From contig NZ_PUBZ01000033.1 of NCBI RefSeq assembly GCF_003205875.1, positions 79,671-143,670 of the forward strand: a stretch of DNA of 64,000 nt, given 5' to 3'. The position numbers were made by a program, and so were the translations under genes. Source of the DNA: Herpetosiphon llansteffanensis (GTDB taxonomy: Bacteria; Chloroflexota; Chloroflexia; Chloroflexales; Herpetosiphonaceae). Positions 1 to 8,585 of this stretch are shown here, in pieces. The notes beneath the pieces are model-generated. The model saw nothing but the letters and a program-made list of their open reading frames with translations. It searched no databases and was not told where the DNA came from. Each line of letters starts with the position of its first letter. Position 1 is the first letter of the stretch.

Positions 1-1
1 C

Positions 2-1057
2 TGTGGCAATTGGCAAGGCTTTGGTTTGTGGGATGCGCGCTCGCCGATTGCGCTGCGCATCTTCTCAAGCCGCATGCAACCAGATGTCAACTGGATCAAA
101 ACGATGGTTCAGCAGGCATGGCAAGCACGCGAACCATTGCGCCAAACTGCCACAACCGCCTATCGACTGCTGTTTGGCGAAGGCGATGGAATGCCAGGCA
201 TCACCATCGATCTCTACAACCAATACGCGGTGATTGCGACCTATGCAGATTGTGTTGAGGTCTTGATTGCCGATGTCGTCAAGGCCTTGCAAGCCAGCGT
301 GCCACAACTACGTGGTGTGGTGCGTCGCCGTCGCGACGATAGCGAAAACGACGATGAAACTGGCAAGATCGAGTTGTTGTGGGGCGAATTGCCACCAGCA
401 AATTTGGTTGTGCAAGAGCATGGCCTCAAGTTGATTGCTAATCTGTTTGAGGGCCAGAAAACCGGCTTGTTTCTCGATCATCGTGAGAATCGCCATACAA
501 TTGAGCAATGGAGCAAAGGCAAAACGGTGCTCAATTGCTTCTCATACACTGGAGCATTTTCGTTGTATGCAGCGCGGGGCGGAGCAAGCGCAACCACCAG
601 CGTTGATATTGCGCCAGCAGCTGCCCGCGATGCAGAGCAAAATTTTGTGCTCAACGATTTGATGGGCGAACAGCATACCTTCTTAGCCCGCGATTGCTTC
701 GATTTTCTGCATCGCACCATTCAGCGCGGCGAAACCTACGATTTGGTGATCTTAGATCCGCCCTCATTTGCCCGTTCAAAGAAGAATATTCATGCCGCCA
801 CCCGTGCTTATGTCAAACTAAATGCCTTGGCAATTCAATGTGTGGCAACTGGTGGGCTATTGGCTTCGGCCAGCTGCACCAGCCAATTGTCGCCAGCTAA
901 TTTCCGCTTGATGCTTGGCGAGGCTGCGGCTCAAACCGACCAACAACTGCGGATTATTCATGAAGCTGGGCAGGCGCTCGATCATCCAGTGCCAGCGCAT
1001 TTCAACGAGGGGCGCTATCTCAAGTTTGTGCTTGCCCGCGTCGATGAGCGCATGTAA
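2..1057 (+). CDS. RlmI-type class I rRNA methyltransferase, 5'-truncated by window edge
   Basis: SAM-dependent methyltransferase of the RlmI/COG1092 family, which makes 5-methylcytosine in 23S rRNA. The frame is open to base 2 and already in conserved sequence (GLWDARSPIALR), so the N-terminal PUA part lies outside the window; the TTG at 26 is not the real start. Visible in order: GEGDGMPGITIDLYNQ, the linker GQKTGLFLDHRENR, the SAM-binding loop LNCFSYTGAFSLYAARGG, and the catalytic-face motif VILDPPSFARSKK. A later SASCTSQ stretch sits where this family carries its conserved Cys. Ends at a TAA followed by repeat-rich spacer. Family assignment is firm; the exact target base is inferred from the family. 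Confidence 0.88.
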   Translation, partial: CGNWQGFGLWDARSPIALRIFSSRMQPDVNWIKTMVQQAWQAREPLRQTATTAYRLLFGEGDGMPGITIDLYNQYAVIATYADCVEVLIADVVKALQASVPQLRGVVRRRRDDSENDDETGKIELLWGELPPANLVVQEHGLKLIANLFEGQKTGLFLDHRENRHTIEQWSKGKTVLNCFSYTGAFSLYAARGGASATTSVDIAPAAARDAEQNFVLNDLMGEQHTFLARDCFDFLHRTIQRGETYDLVILDPPSFARSKKNIHAATRAYVKLNALAIQCVATGGLLASASCTSQLSPANFRLMLGEAAAQTDQQLRIIHEAGQALDHPVPAHFNEGRYLKFVLARVDERM

Positions 1058-1440
1058 GGGATGAAGAAGAACATAGAGCATAGAACATAGAACACAAAGC
1101 ATAGAACATATGGCTATCGGCTATGGGCTAGCGGAACATTGATTGAAATTTCCAACAATCCCCGATAGCCAAACGCCTGTAGCCAAAAGCCTCATCTTCG
1201 TGGCCCTTCGTGTCCTTCGTGGATCAATCGTTTAACGCAGGAAGGATAAAGTCACATTGGGCTTTGGCTATTGGCTTTGGGTTGGCACGGACATAATCCT
1301 AAAAATCTGTGTCAATCTGTGGCCAAAAAATAATTATCCTTCGTGCTCTTCGCGTTCTTCGCGGTTACAAACCCGATCCCCAGCTACCAACCCCCGATCC
1401 CCAACTCCAAACTAGCTCATTTATGCTAAAAAGCCCAAAT
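1058..1440. repeat. Mosaic intergenic repeat block
   Basis: No gene seen. The block is made of short repeated words found in most spacers of this window: AACATAGAGCATAGAACATAG near 1070-1100, GGCTATCGGCTATGGGC near 1112, CTTCGTGGCCCTTCGTGTCC near 1197, TTTAACGCAG, AATCTGTGTCAATCTGTGG near 1305, CTTCGTGCTCTTCGCG near 1340 and CCCGATCCCCAGC near 1372. Similar words recur at 3.4, 6.3, 10.4, 11.4, 53.2 and 56.1 kb. Confidence 0.85.
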
Positions 1441-1442
1441 TA

Positions 1443-1451
1443 TGCTACAAT
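1443..1451 (+). promoter_or_regulatory. Candidate extended -10 promoter for mutL
   Basis: TGCTACAAT fits an extended -10 (TGn plus TACAAT), 39 bases before the mutL ATG. No convincing -35 box is visible 17 bases upstream. The same TGCTACAAT occurs upstream of cmk at 26150. Confidence 0.45.
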
Positions 1452-1489
1452 GGCAGGGTAAAAATGTGCATCTACGAGGAGCCAGAGCA

Positions 1490-3391
1490 ATGCCAATTCG
1501 TGTTTTAGACCCAACTTTAGCCGCCCAAATCGCCGCTGGCGAGGTGGTTGAACGCCCTGCTTCGGTGGTCAAAGAATTAATTGAAAATTCGGTTGATGCT
1601 GGCGCTACCGAGATTCGGGTCGAAGCACGCGAGGGCGGCAAACGCGAGTTGCGCATCCAAGATAATGGCTCTGGGATTCCGAGCGACGAGGTTGAAACGG
1701 CCTTTTTGCGCCATGCTACCAGCAAAGTTACCGAGATTGAGGATTTGTTCTCGATTCGCACGCTTGGCTTTCGTGGCGAAGCCTTGCCATCAATCGCCTC
1801 GGTCGCGCAAGTAACCTGCCTCACACGTACCGCCGCTGACGAGGTTGGCACCGAATTACGGATTGCTGGCGGCGAAATTCAGGCCAAAACTCCCCGTGGC
1901 TGCTCGGTTGGCACAACCTTCACGATTCGCAATTTGTTCTATAACACGCCAGCGCGGCTCAAATTTATGCGCTCCGATGCTACCGAAATGAGCCAGATTA
2001 GCACCATCGTGACCCAATATGCCTTGGCCTACCCCAATATTCGTTGGACGTTGCTGCTTGATGGCAAACTGGCGCTGCAAACACCAGGCAATGGCCGCTT
2101 GCTCGATGCCCTAATCGAATTGTATGGCATTGACGTTGGCCGCGAGATGATTAGCGTTGATCGCACCTCGGAAGCAGAAGATGAAACGGTGCGTGTGCAT
2201 GGTTTTGTTAGCCAGCCCTCAACCTTCCGCGCCGCTCGCTCCTATATGCATTTATTCGTCAATCAACGCTGGATCAAGCCCCAAGGCAACTTGGTTTATA
2301 TGATCGAAGAAGCCTATCACACCTTGTTGATGAAAGGCCGCCACCCAATCGTGGCCTTGAATATTGAGCTTGAGCCAGAAGCGGTTGATGTGAACGTGCA
2401 TCCAACTAAGAGTGAAGTCAAATTCCGCAATCAATCGCATGTGTATGGCGCATTGACCAAAGCTGTGCGCGAAGCCTTAGCAGCGCAAAGCACAATTCGC
2501 GCTTGGACGGGCTTTGGGGCCAATGAAAGCGTCAATCGGCGGGTTGAATTGCGTTCGCCAAATGGTGAACGACGCGGGTCGAGCAACGATGCGCCATTAT
2601 TTGATGATGCGCCAGTCGCGCCGCGACCGCAGGTCAACAATTATCCCGATGATGATTTTGATTCGACCGTGGCTTTGCCACCAATGGCCAAACAAGCGCG
2701 CTTTGACACGCCACCAACCAGCCAAAGCCAGCCAAACGCGTTTTTGCCACCCCAACAACAAGCCTTCGATCCCGCGTATGCGCCAAGCATGCCCGCGCCA
2801 GGCGAGGCCAAATTGCCAATGCTACGCGTGGTTGGCCAAGTTAACGAAACCTACATTGTGGCAGAAAGCAGCGATGGCATGTACTTGGTTGATCAACATG
2901 CCGCCCACGAACGAGTGGTCTATGAGCGCTTGATGGCTGAGCACCAAGATGTGCCGATTGAGCGCCAAACCCTAATGCTGGCTCAGCCGATTGAATTGCC
3001 GCCAGCAGTGACGCGTTTGCTCAGCGCGCATTTGGCCGATTTGGAGCAATGGGGCTTTGAAGCAGAGGAATTTGGCGAAGGTACCTTGATGCTACGGGCT
3101 GTGCCAAGTAATCTCCACGTTGGCCAAATTGCAACTGCATTAATGGAAATTGCCGATCATCTTAGCTATGAAGGTGGCGCTACCAGCGACGATCGACGCG
3201 AAAAAATGTTAACCACAATCGCCTGCCATAGCTCGATTCGCGCAGGCAAAACCTTGACCCACGAAGAAATGCGCCAACTGCTGCAACAACTTGAGCGCTG
3301 CGAAATGCCGCGCACCTGCCCACATGGTCGCCCAACCATGCTGCAAATTACCCAAGGCCAAATCGAACGCCAATTTGGGCGTAAAGGCTAA
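1490..3391 (+). CDS. mutL: DNA mismatch repair protein MutL (endonuclease type)
   Basis: 633 residues, the usual MutL length. The N-terminal GHKL ATPase shows the binding motifs KELIENSVDAGA (28-39), DNGSGIP (58-64) and TLGFRGEAL. A Pro/Gln-rich linker (about 350-440) joins the C-terminal dimerisation domain. That domain carries the nuclease motif DQHA(X2)E(X4)E as DQHAAHERVVYE, plus ACHSSIRAGKTL and CPHGRP, so the protein should nick the daughter strand itself as in bacteria lacking MutH. MutS recruits it during repair. Start: ATG 1490 after GAGGAG; an upstream in-frame ATG at 1442 would fall inside the candidate promoter. No mutS lies nearby. Confidence 0.96.
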   Translation: MPIRVLDPTLAAQIAAGEVVERPASVVKELIENSVDAGATEIRVEAREGGKRELRIQDNGSGIPSDEVETAFLRHATSKVTEIEDLFSIRTLGFRGEALPSIASVAQVTCLTRTAADEVGTELRIAGGEIQAKTPRGCSVGTTFTIRNLFYNTPARLKFMRSDATEMSQISTIVTQYALAYPNIRWTLLLDGKLALQTPGNGRLLDALIELYGIDVGREMISVDRTSEAEDETVRVHGFVSQPSTFRAARSYMHLFVNQRWIKPQGNLVYMIEEAYHTLLMKGRHPIVALNIELEPEAVDVNVHPTKSEVKFRNQSHVYGALTKAVREALAAQSTIRAWTGFGANESVNRRVELRSPNGERRGSSNDAPLFDDAPVAPRPQVNNYPDDDFDSTVALPPMAKQARFDTPPTSQSQPNAFLPPQQQAFDPAYAPSMPAPGEAKLPMLRVVGQVNETYIVAESSDGMYLVDQHAAHERVVYERLMAEHQDVPIERQTLMLAQPIELPPAVTRLLSAHLADLEQWGFEAEEFGEGTLMLRAVPSNLHVGQIATALMEIADHLSYEGGATSDDRREKMLTTIACHSSIRAGKTLTHEEMRQLLQQLERCEMPRTCPHGRPTMLQITQGQIERQFGRKG

Positions 3392-3699
3392 GCAAAGAGC
3401 ATAGAGCAAAGAACATAGAACATATGCAGGGCTTGGGTGATCGGTTGTTGGAACTTGGGGTTCGGGCTTTAACGCAGAGAAACGATGGCTATTGGCGTTG
3501 GGCTTTGGGAACAACAATCAAAAAAATCTGTGCCAATCTGTGGCTAAAATAAACCTTCGCGTGCTTCGTAGTTTTGTGAATTGATGTTAACACAGCGGCG
3601 CAGAGATGATTTGGCTATGGGCTATGAGGCTATGGGCTAGCGGAACATGGAGTGGTGTTTTAAAAGCCAATAGCCAATAGCCAATAGCCATCGTTCAGA
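3392..3699. repeat. Mosaic intergenic repeat block
   Basis: No gene seen between mutL and the convergent membrane-protein gene. Contains AGCATAGAGCAAAGAACATAG, GGCTATTGGCGTTGGGC, AATCTGTGCCAATCTGTGGC, CACAGCGGCGCAGAG and a run of four GCCAATA units at 3667-3690. An open frame running through here on the minus strand is a translation of repeats. Confidence 0.8.
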
Positions 3700-4797
3700 T
3701 CAAAACTTCCCATCATCAAGCTGCGCGCTGTTATTGCTATAGGGTGGGATTGCGATGAGGCTCAAACAGAAGCCCAAAATCGCCACTTCAAAGACCATGC
3801 CAGTCCACATATGGGTAATCCAATTTAAGCCAATACTCGCCATAATCAGCAGATAGTAGCCAAGGAAGAAGCCAGCAGGCAGCAAACTGCAGATCAATCG
3901 AACGCGCAATGGGCGTTGTTGATTAATCTTGAAGCCATGCATCGCCAGATCAGCAAGCAATCCGACACTAGCAGCCCAAATTACGACTGGCCAATACGCT
4001 TGCGAACTTGCATTGTGTACAAACCAAATCAAGCCGGTGCTCCCACCAATTAAGAGCGTCATTGCGCCAAATGGCAAGGGCCAGAAGCGCAGCGAGAGCA
4101 GCAAAACCCCAATCAATACCAGCGTGGTGATGATGCCTGTGCTAATGCCACGCAGATCGATATTTGACATGGTTGTTTCAATATATGGCTCTGAGAGAAA
4201 TGGCGCATTGACAATTGGGCTAGCATATTGGGTAAAAAAGCTCACAGCCGCCATCAGAAAAAACAGCGACATCACCATTGGGCCTAAATCACGCCAACCC
4301 TGCAACCGTGCGCCAGCTTGGGTTTGAATCCACGCAGTGCGTAATGGCGCAGTGCCAAATAACATCGCCCCGCTGATAATCATCAAATGTGGTGGGCTAA
4401 ATAAAGCATCGAGGCGCAATTCAAAACCAAACCATTCGTGCCACACAAAATCAAGCGGTGCTGCAAACGAAAACAGCAGAATGCCCAACAACGCGGGGAA
4501 ATAGCCACGGGGCAAGGCTTTGGTTAGCGGATATTGGCGGTACATATTGCGCAGCTGCACTATGCCAATCACACAGGTAATGCCTAAAAAGCCCGAATAG
4601 AGCACGATATGCCATGGCGAAAAAAATGTATCAATCCGTTGCTCTTTATGCGCCAAACCATCAATAAACAGCCCAATGATCAACCAAATGCTAAAGAAAA
4701 TACACAACGCATCAAGCCGTTTGCTGAATGGTGGGTAGCCTACAGGAGCAGGATTCAGCCGTGATGCGGTAGTTTTGGTTGGGCCGATCGTTGCCAT
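3700..4797 (-). CDS. Histidine-rich polytopic membrane protein, paralogue A
   Basis: 365 residues, about nine or ten hydrophobic segments; no family name recognised. Closely similar to its upstream neighbour at 5049-6134. Both share DTFFxPWHxxLYSGF, LPRGY, PLDFxWHxxFGFELRLDAL, SPPHLM, GTAPLRTAW and ITHMWTGMxFEVA. Several invariant His sit at membrane-segment ends, which could bind metal or haem, but that is only inference. Start: ATG 4797 behind AAGGAGG; a longer frame to 5031 covers the upstream terminator and is not credible. Same strand as paralogue B but separated from it by a hairpin terminator, so probably transcribed separately. Confidence 0.82.
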   Translation of the reverse strand: MATIGPTKTTASRLNPAPVGYPPFSKRLDALCIFFSIWLIIGLFIDGLAHKEQRIDTFFSPWHIVLYSGFLGITCVIGIVQLRNMYRQYPLTKALPRGYFPALLGILLFSFAAPLDFVWHEWFGFELRLDALFSPPHLMIISGAMLFGTAPLRTAWIQTQAGARLQGWRDLGPMVMSLFFLMAAVSFFTQYASPIVNAPFLSEPYIETTMSNIDLRGISTGIITTLVLIGVLLLSLRFWPLPFGAMTLLIGGSTGLIWFVHNASSQAYWPVVIWAASVGLLADLAMHGFKINQQRPLRVRLICSLLPAGFFLGYYLLIMASIGLNWITHMWTGMVFEVAILGFCLSLIAIPPYSNNSAQLDDGKF

Positions 4798-4989
4798 GCT
4801 TGGCCTCCTTGCGTGTGCTAGAACTATGGCGATAAAGAGCAAGTAGTGTGGAGTGCTAAGCAAGAATGGCTCGACCGCCTTGTCATAAGTATGCCCATAG
4901 TAGCATAAATTCAAGTGGCGACGATAGCCAAAAGGTAAATACTTAGCATACCAAAAGGTGCTATGCAGCCTAGTTTCCCTACACTTCTT

Positions 4990-5028
4990 AAAAACCAAAC
5001 GCACCTCATCGGCCATGAAGTGCGTTTG
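4990..5028 (-). terminator. Rho-independent terminator of paralogue B
   Basis: Nine-base stem CAAACGCAC (4996-5004) pairing with GTGCGTTTG (5020-5028). Read on the minus strand it is followed by GGTTTTTAAG. It lies 21 bases past the stop of the gene ending at 5049. Confidence 0.75.
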
Positions 5029-5048
5029 CAAATAGCTAAACTGAAATT

Positions 5049-6134
5049 TCAGCTTGCTTTATTGATGGTTTCGTAGGGCGGTGCGACCAAGAAACTCAAC
5101 ATCAAACCAACAATTGCTACTTCAAAAATCATGCCTGTCCACATATGGGTAATCCAGGTCAAACCAGGCCCAGCCATAATAATCAGGTAGTAGCCCAAAA
5201 AGAAGCCAGCTGGCAACAAACTACACAGCAAGCGAATGCCCAAACGGTTATGGCGATCGATCTTCCAATAGTGCATGGCGCAATCGGCAGCCAAGCCAAT
5301 CACGACCGCCCAGACCAAGACCGGCCAATAGTTCATGACTTTTGAGGCGCGCATAACCCAGAGCATAAACATACTACCACCTACCAACAGCGTGATTGAG
5401 CCAAATGGCAAGGGCCAGAAGCGCAGCGAGAGTAGCAAAATGCTAATCAAGACGAAGGTGCTGATATGGGCCGAAGCAATCCCCCACAGGTCAGTCCGAT
5501 ACATCTCTATTTCAACGCTATAAGGTGCTGAAAGCCATCTGGGCGAAGCCAAAGGATGGGCATATTGGGTCATAAAGGCGGTTGTGACCATAAAGAAAAA
5601 CAGCGATAAAACCATCGGGGCGAGGCCACCCCGCCAGCCAACCAGTTTTTCGCCTTGTTGCAAGCGAATCCAGGCCGTGCGCAAAGGAGCGGTTCCAAAT
5701 AGCATCGCGCCAGTAATCAGCATCAAGTGCGGTGGGCTAAGCAAGGCATCAAGCCGCAGCTCAAAGCCAAAAACATCGTGCCAAATAAAATCGAGCGGCG
5801 CGGCAATCGCAAATAGAATAATCCCCACCAAGGCCAGCAAATAGCCGCGTGGCAAGGCCCGCCAGATGCTGTAGCCTTTGTACATATTACGCAGTTGCAG
5901 CCCGCCAATCCATAACGCTACTGCCAAAAAGCCCGAGTAGAGAATGAGATGCCATGGCGTAAAGAAGGTATCAACTGCATTGCGAGCATGGGCTGCACCA
6001 TCAGCGAACAGGCCAACCAACCACCATGCAGCAAAAACCATCGACATAAAATCAAAGGTGATGCTCGACGGTGGATACTCATCTGGGCGTGGCAAACTCG
6101 AAACATTCCGACCAATCCGTCCGATTGAGGCCAT
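5049..6134 (-). CDS. Histidine-rich polytopic membrane protein, paralogue B
   Basis: 361 residues, same architecture as paralogue A. It has a short cytoplasmic-looking N-terminus and then repeated hydrophobic segments. Shared landmarks are DTFFTPWHLILYSGF, FIWHDVFGFELRLDAL, SPPHLMLITGAMLFGTAPLR, SLLPAGFFLGYYL and ITHMWTGMIFEVA. No soluble catalytic domain is visible. Start: ATG 6134 preceded by AGGGGGG about seven bases away; the frame extends 23 codons further without a good ribosome site. Likely a recent tandem duplication with paralogue A, since the spacer holds only a terminator and the promoter region of A. Function unknown. Confidence 0.82.
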   Translation of the reverse strand: MASIGRIGRNVSSLPRPDEYPPSSITFDFMSMVFAAWWLVGLFADGAAHARNAVDTFFTPWHLILYSGFLAVALWIGGLQLRNMYKGYSIWRALPRGYLLALVGIILFAIAAPLDFIWHDVFGFELRLDALLSPPHLMLITGAMLFGTAPLRTAWIRLQQGEKLVGWRGGLAPMVLSLFFFMVTTAFMTQYAHPLASPRWLSAPYSVEIEMYRTDLWGIASAHISTFVLISILLLSLRFWPLPFGSITLLVGGSMFMLWVMRASKVMNYWPVLVWAVVIGLAADCAMHYWKIDRHNRLGIRLLCSLLPAGFFLGYYLIIMAGPGLTWITHMWTGMIFEVAIVGLMLSFLVAPPYETINKAS

Positions 6135-6967
6135 GAGAAACCCCCTATTCTGATGTTGCGGGACAGGTGTAGATGCGCTGGTTGGTAGCCTTTCCACAAA
6201 CATGGGGGAAATGCCGTTCTGGTTGATGCGAGGACGTTGCTCAAACGTGGAGTGGCCCTATTATGCCATAAAATCATAGTCTAGTGGTAGGGTATCAAGA
6301 ACATAGAACATAGAACAGAGAGCATAGAACAAATTGAGGATTGATTTTGATCCACGAAGGACACGAAGGGACACAAAGAGTCGAAACCGCGAAGAGCGCG
6401 AAGCACGCGAAGGTTAAGTTTTTGAGCCACGAATTGCCCGAATGAGTATTTTTTAGCCACAGATTGGCACAGATTTTTAGGATTAGGTTCTTGCTAGCCC
6501 AACGTCTCCAGCCTGACCTCTGATCCCTAGTCCCTGATTCCCAGCCCCTTCATCCCTCATCCTTCATCCTTCATCCTTCTAATTTAGCCACAGATTCCAC
6601 CGATTATTTTTGATTTTTGACTTCTGATTTTTGCCTTTTGCCTTCGTCCCTCATCCTTCATCCTTCGGTCGCTCTGCGCCGCTGCGTTAAAACACCAATC
6701 CACGAAGCATCCGCAGACTTGATTTCTTAGCCACGAATTCCACGAAGTAGGGCTATAGGCTTTTGCCTTTTGATGGTGCATTTCATCCTTCATCCCTCAT
6801 CCCTCATAATTTCGTCCCTCATCCTTCGTTCTTGAGTAACTTGCGTTAGAATATTAATTTAGGGACTAATGGCACGCATGCAGACGATGTAGTTATGGTA
6901 TAGTTTTGTTTCGATTGAAGTGATCGAGGCTGACCTACTTATTTAATCGCCACAGAAGGAATAGATT
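6135..6967. repeat. Long mosaic repeat region, no gene
   Basis: About 830 bases without a credible gene. From 6295 to 6840 it is built from repeat words: AACATAGAACATAGAACAGAG, CGAAGGACACGAAGGGACAC, CGCGAAGAGCGCGAAGCACG, GCCACAGATTGGCACAGATT, ATCCCTCATCCTTCATCC (several times) and GCTCTGCGCCGCTGCG. The 69-residue minus frame at 6584-6793 is a translation of these words. Bases 6850-6967 are non-repetitive and should hold the psuG promoter, but I see no convincing -35/-10 pair. Confidence 0.8.
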
Positions 6968-7879
6968 GTGACCAACTTAATTCTCGCACCTGAAGTGCAA
7001 GCAGCGTTTGCCAATGGCCAACCAGTGGTGGCCTTGGAATCAACAGTCATTAGTCATGGCCTGCCCTACCCACATAATCGCGAAATTGCTTTGCAACTTG
7101 AGGCAACGGTGCGCGCCGCAGGAGCCGTGCCAGCCACGATTGCCGTGATTCAGGGCGCGGTCCATGTTGGGCTAACCAACGAGCAAATTGAGCATTTCGC
7201 AACCGCCAAAGATGTGCTGAAACTGAGCCGCCGCGATATTGGCTATGCCGTCGCGACTGGCCGCGATGGCGCAACAACCGTCGCCGCAACCATGGCAATC
7301 GCTGGGTTGGCTGGCATTCAAGTCTTTGCAACTGGCGGCATTGGCGGCGTGCATCGTGGTGCACGCGAAAGCTGGGATGTTTCCGCCGACCTCGGCGAAT
7401 TGGGCAAAACCCCAGTTTTAGTTGTTTGCGCAGGCGCAAAATCGATTCTCGATTTGCCAGCAAGTTTAGAAGTGCTCGAAACCTATGGCGTGCCAGTGGT
7501 TGGCTATACCACCGAAGAGTTGCCAGCCTTCTATAGCGCCCACAGTGGTTTGCAATTGGGCCGCAAGGTTGATGATGCAGCCCAAGCGGCGGCAACCTGG
7601 GCCGCCCATCGCGTGTATGGCGGCGGCAGCGGCATGGTTTTGGCAGTGCCACCGCCAGCCGAAAAAGCGCTTGATCTCCAATTTGTTGAAGCAGCAATCG
7701 GGCGGGCAATTGCCCAAGCAGAAGCAGCAGGCATTCGTGGCGCAGCAGTTACGCCATTCTTGCTGAGCGCCATGGCTCGCGAAACCGAAGGCGAAAGCAT
7801 CGCCACCAACACCGCTTTACTCAATAATAATGCTCAGATTGCTGCTCAAGTAGCAGTTGCCTTATTCCAATCAGTTTAA
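6968..7879 (+). CDS. psuG: Pseudouridine-5'-phosphate glycosidase
   Basis: 303 residues, full length for PsuG. It splits pseudouridine 5'-phosphate to uracil and ribose 5-phosphate, in practice degrading the C-nucleoside; cytoplasmic and Mn-dependent in the family. Signature sequences: ALESTVISHGLPYP (the Glu that helps open the ribose), SRRDIGYAV, TVAATMAIAGLAGI, ATGGIGGVHRGA, and CAGAKSILDLP with the Lys that forms the ring-opened adduct. GTG start at 6968, chosen by homology and a weak AAGGAA upstream. The usual partner kinase PsuK is not adjacent; the next gene is an unrelated DUF3105 protein 22 bases on. Confidence 0.95.
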   Translation: MTNLILAPEVQAAFANGQPVVALESTVISHGLPYPHNREIALQLEATVRAAGAVPATIAVIQGAVHVGLTNEQIEHFATAKDVLKLSRRDIGYAVATGRDGATTVAATMAIAGLAGIQVFATGGIGGVHRGARESWDVSADLGELGKTPVLVVCAGAKSILDLPASLEVLETYGVPVVGYTTEELPAFYSAHSGLQLGRKVDDAAQAAATWAAHRVYGGGSGMVLAVPPPAEKALDLQFVEAAIGRAIAQAEAAGIRGAAVTPFLLSAMARETEGESIATNTALLNNNAQIAAQVAVALFQSV

Positions 7880-7901
7880 GTTATTTCAAGGAGTTCTTCG
7901 C

Positions 7902-8519
7902 ATGTCTCAACCTCGTCGTGGTCGTCGCCAAGTGAGCCAAAAATCACAGTTGCCGTTGGTTTTCGGCATCGGGGCTGCAATCTTGGTGCTTGTGGTGGTT
8001 GGCGTTATCTTGCTAAATCGTGGCAATGGCAGTGAAATTGAAAAAGTGACGGTTGCTGAAGGAACCACAGCGCCCTCAACGACTGGGGTTGTTCAAGAAT
8101 TGCCCGATGAAGGCCAACAACACGTTGCCGATGGTACAAAAGTGGAATACAAACAGAATCCACCAACCTCAGGCAGCCACTGGTCTGGCCCAGCGCAATG
8201 GGGTCTTTACCAAACCAATCCGCCAGAAGATGAGCGGATTGTGCATAACATGGAGCATGGCGGGGTGATTATTTGGTTCAAGCCAAGCGCTACCAGTGCT
8301 GCTGAAAACGAACAATTGGTCAAATTGTTTACCGCCTTGAGCGCCGAACAATATCGCACCATTTTGGTCAGCCGCGAAAATATGGATAGCAAAGTTGCCT
8401 TGACTGCTTGGAATCATCGCCAATTGTTGGATAGTGTTGATGAAACTGCAATTCAGGCCTTCTTTAATGAGTATATTCTCAAAGGCCCCGAATGTGTCAA
8501 CCTGCGCTGCCCTCAATAA
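7902..8519 (+). CDS. DUF3105 membrane-anchored extracellular protein
   Basis: 205 residues. A basic N-terminus (PRRGRRQ) and one membrane helix (about residues 17-38, LPLVFGIGAAILVLVVVGV) are followed by an extracellular domain. That domain has the DUF3105 signature: PPTSGSHW, then WGLY, then a HNMEHGGVIIW stretch whose His residues are conserved in the family. Function of the family is unknown. Start: ATG 7902 after CAAGGAG; an upstream in-frame start overlapping psuG has no ribosome site. Follows psuG by 22 bases and ends at a strong terminator, so the two are probably cotranscribed without an obvious shared pathway. Confidence 0.85.
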   Translation: MSQPRRGRRQVSQKSQLPLVFGIGAAILVLVVVGVILLNRGNGSEIEKVTVAEGTTAPSTTGVVQELPDEGQQHVADGTKVEYKQNPPTSGSHWSGPAQWGLYQTNPPEDERIVHNMEHGGVIIWFKPSATSAAENEQLVKLFTALSAEQYRTILVSRENMDSKVALTAWNHRQLLDSVDETAIQAFFNEYILKGPECVNLRCPQ

Positions 8520-8534
8520 GCTTGATTAAATCGA

Positions 8535-8569
8535 CGCGCCCACTTCGTTATGTGAAGTGGGCGCGTTTT
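8535..8569 (+). terminator. Rho-independent terminator after psuG-DUF3105
   Basis: Twelve-base perfect stem CGCGCCCACTTC / GAAGTGGGCGCG (8535-8546 and 8554-8565), seven-base loop, then TTTT. It lies between convergent genes. Confidence 0.9.
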
Positions 8570-8585
8570 GCATTAATGCTAGTGC

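Noticed and set aside
7050..7709. 219-residue frame antisense to psuG
   Set aside because: psuG is a complete, well-conserved gene; the antisense frame has no recognisable domain and is a codon-bias shadow.
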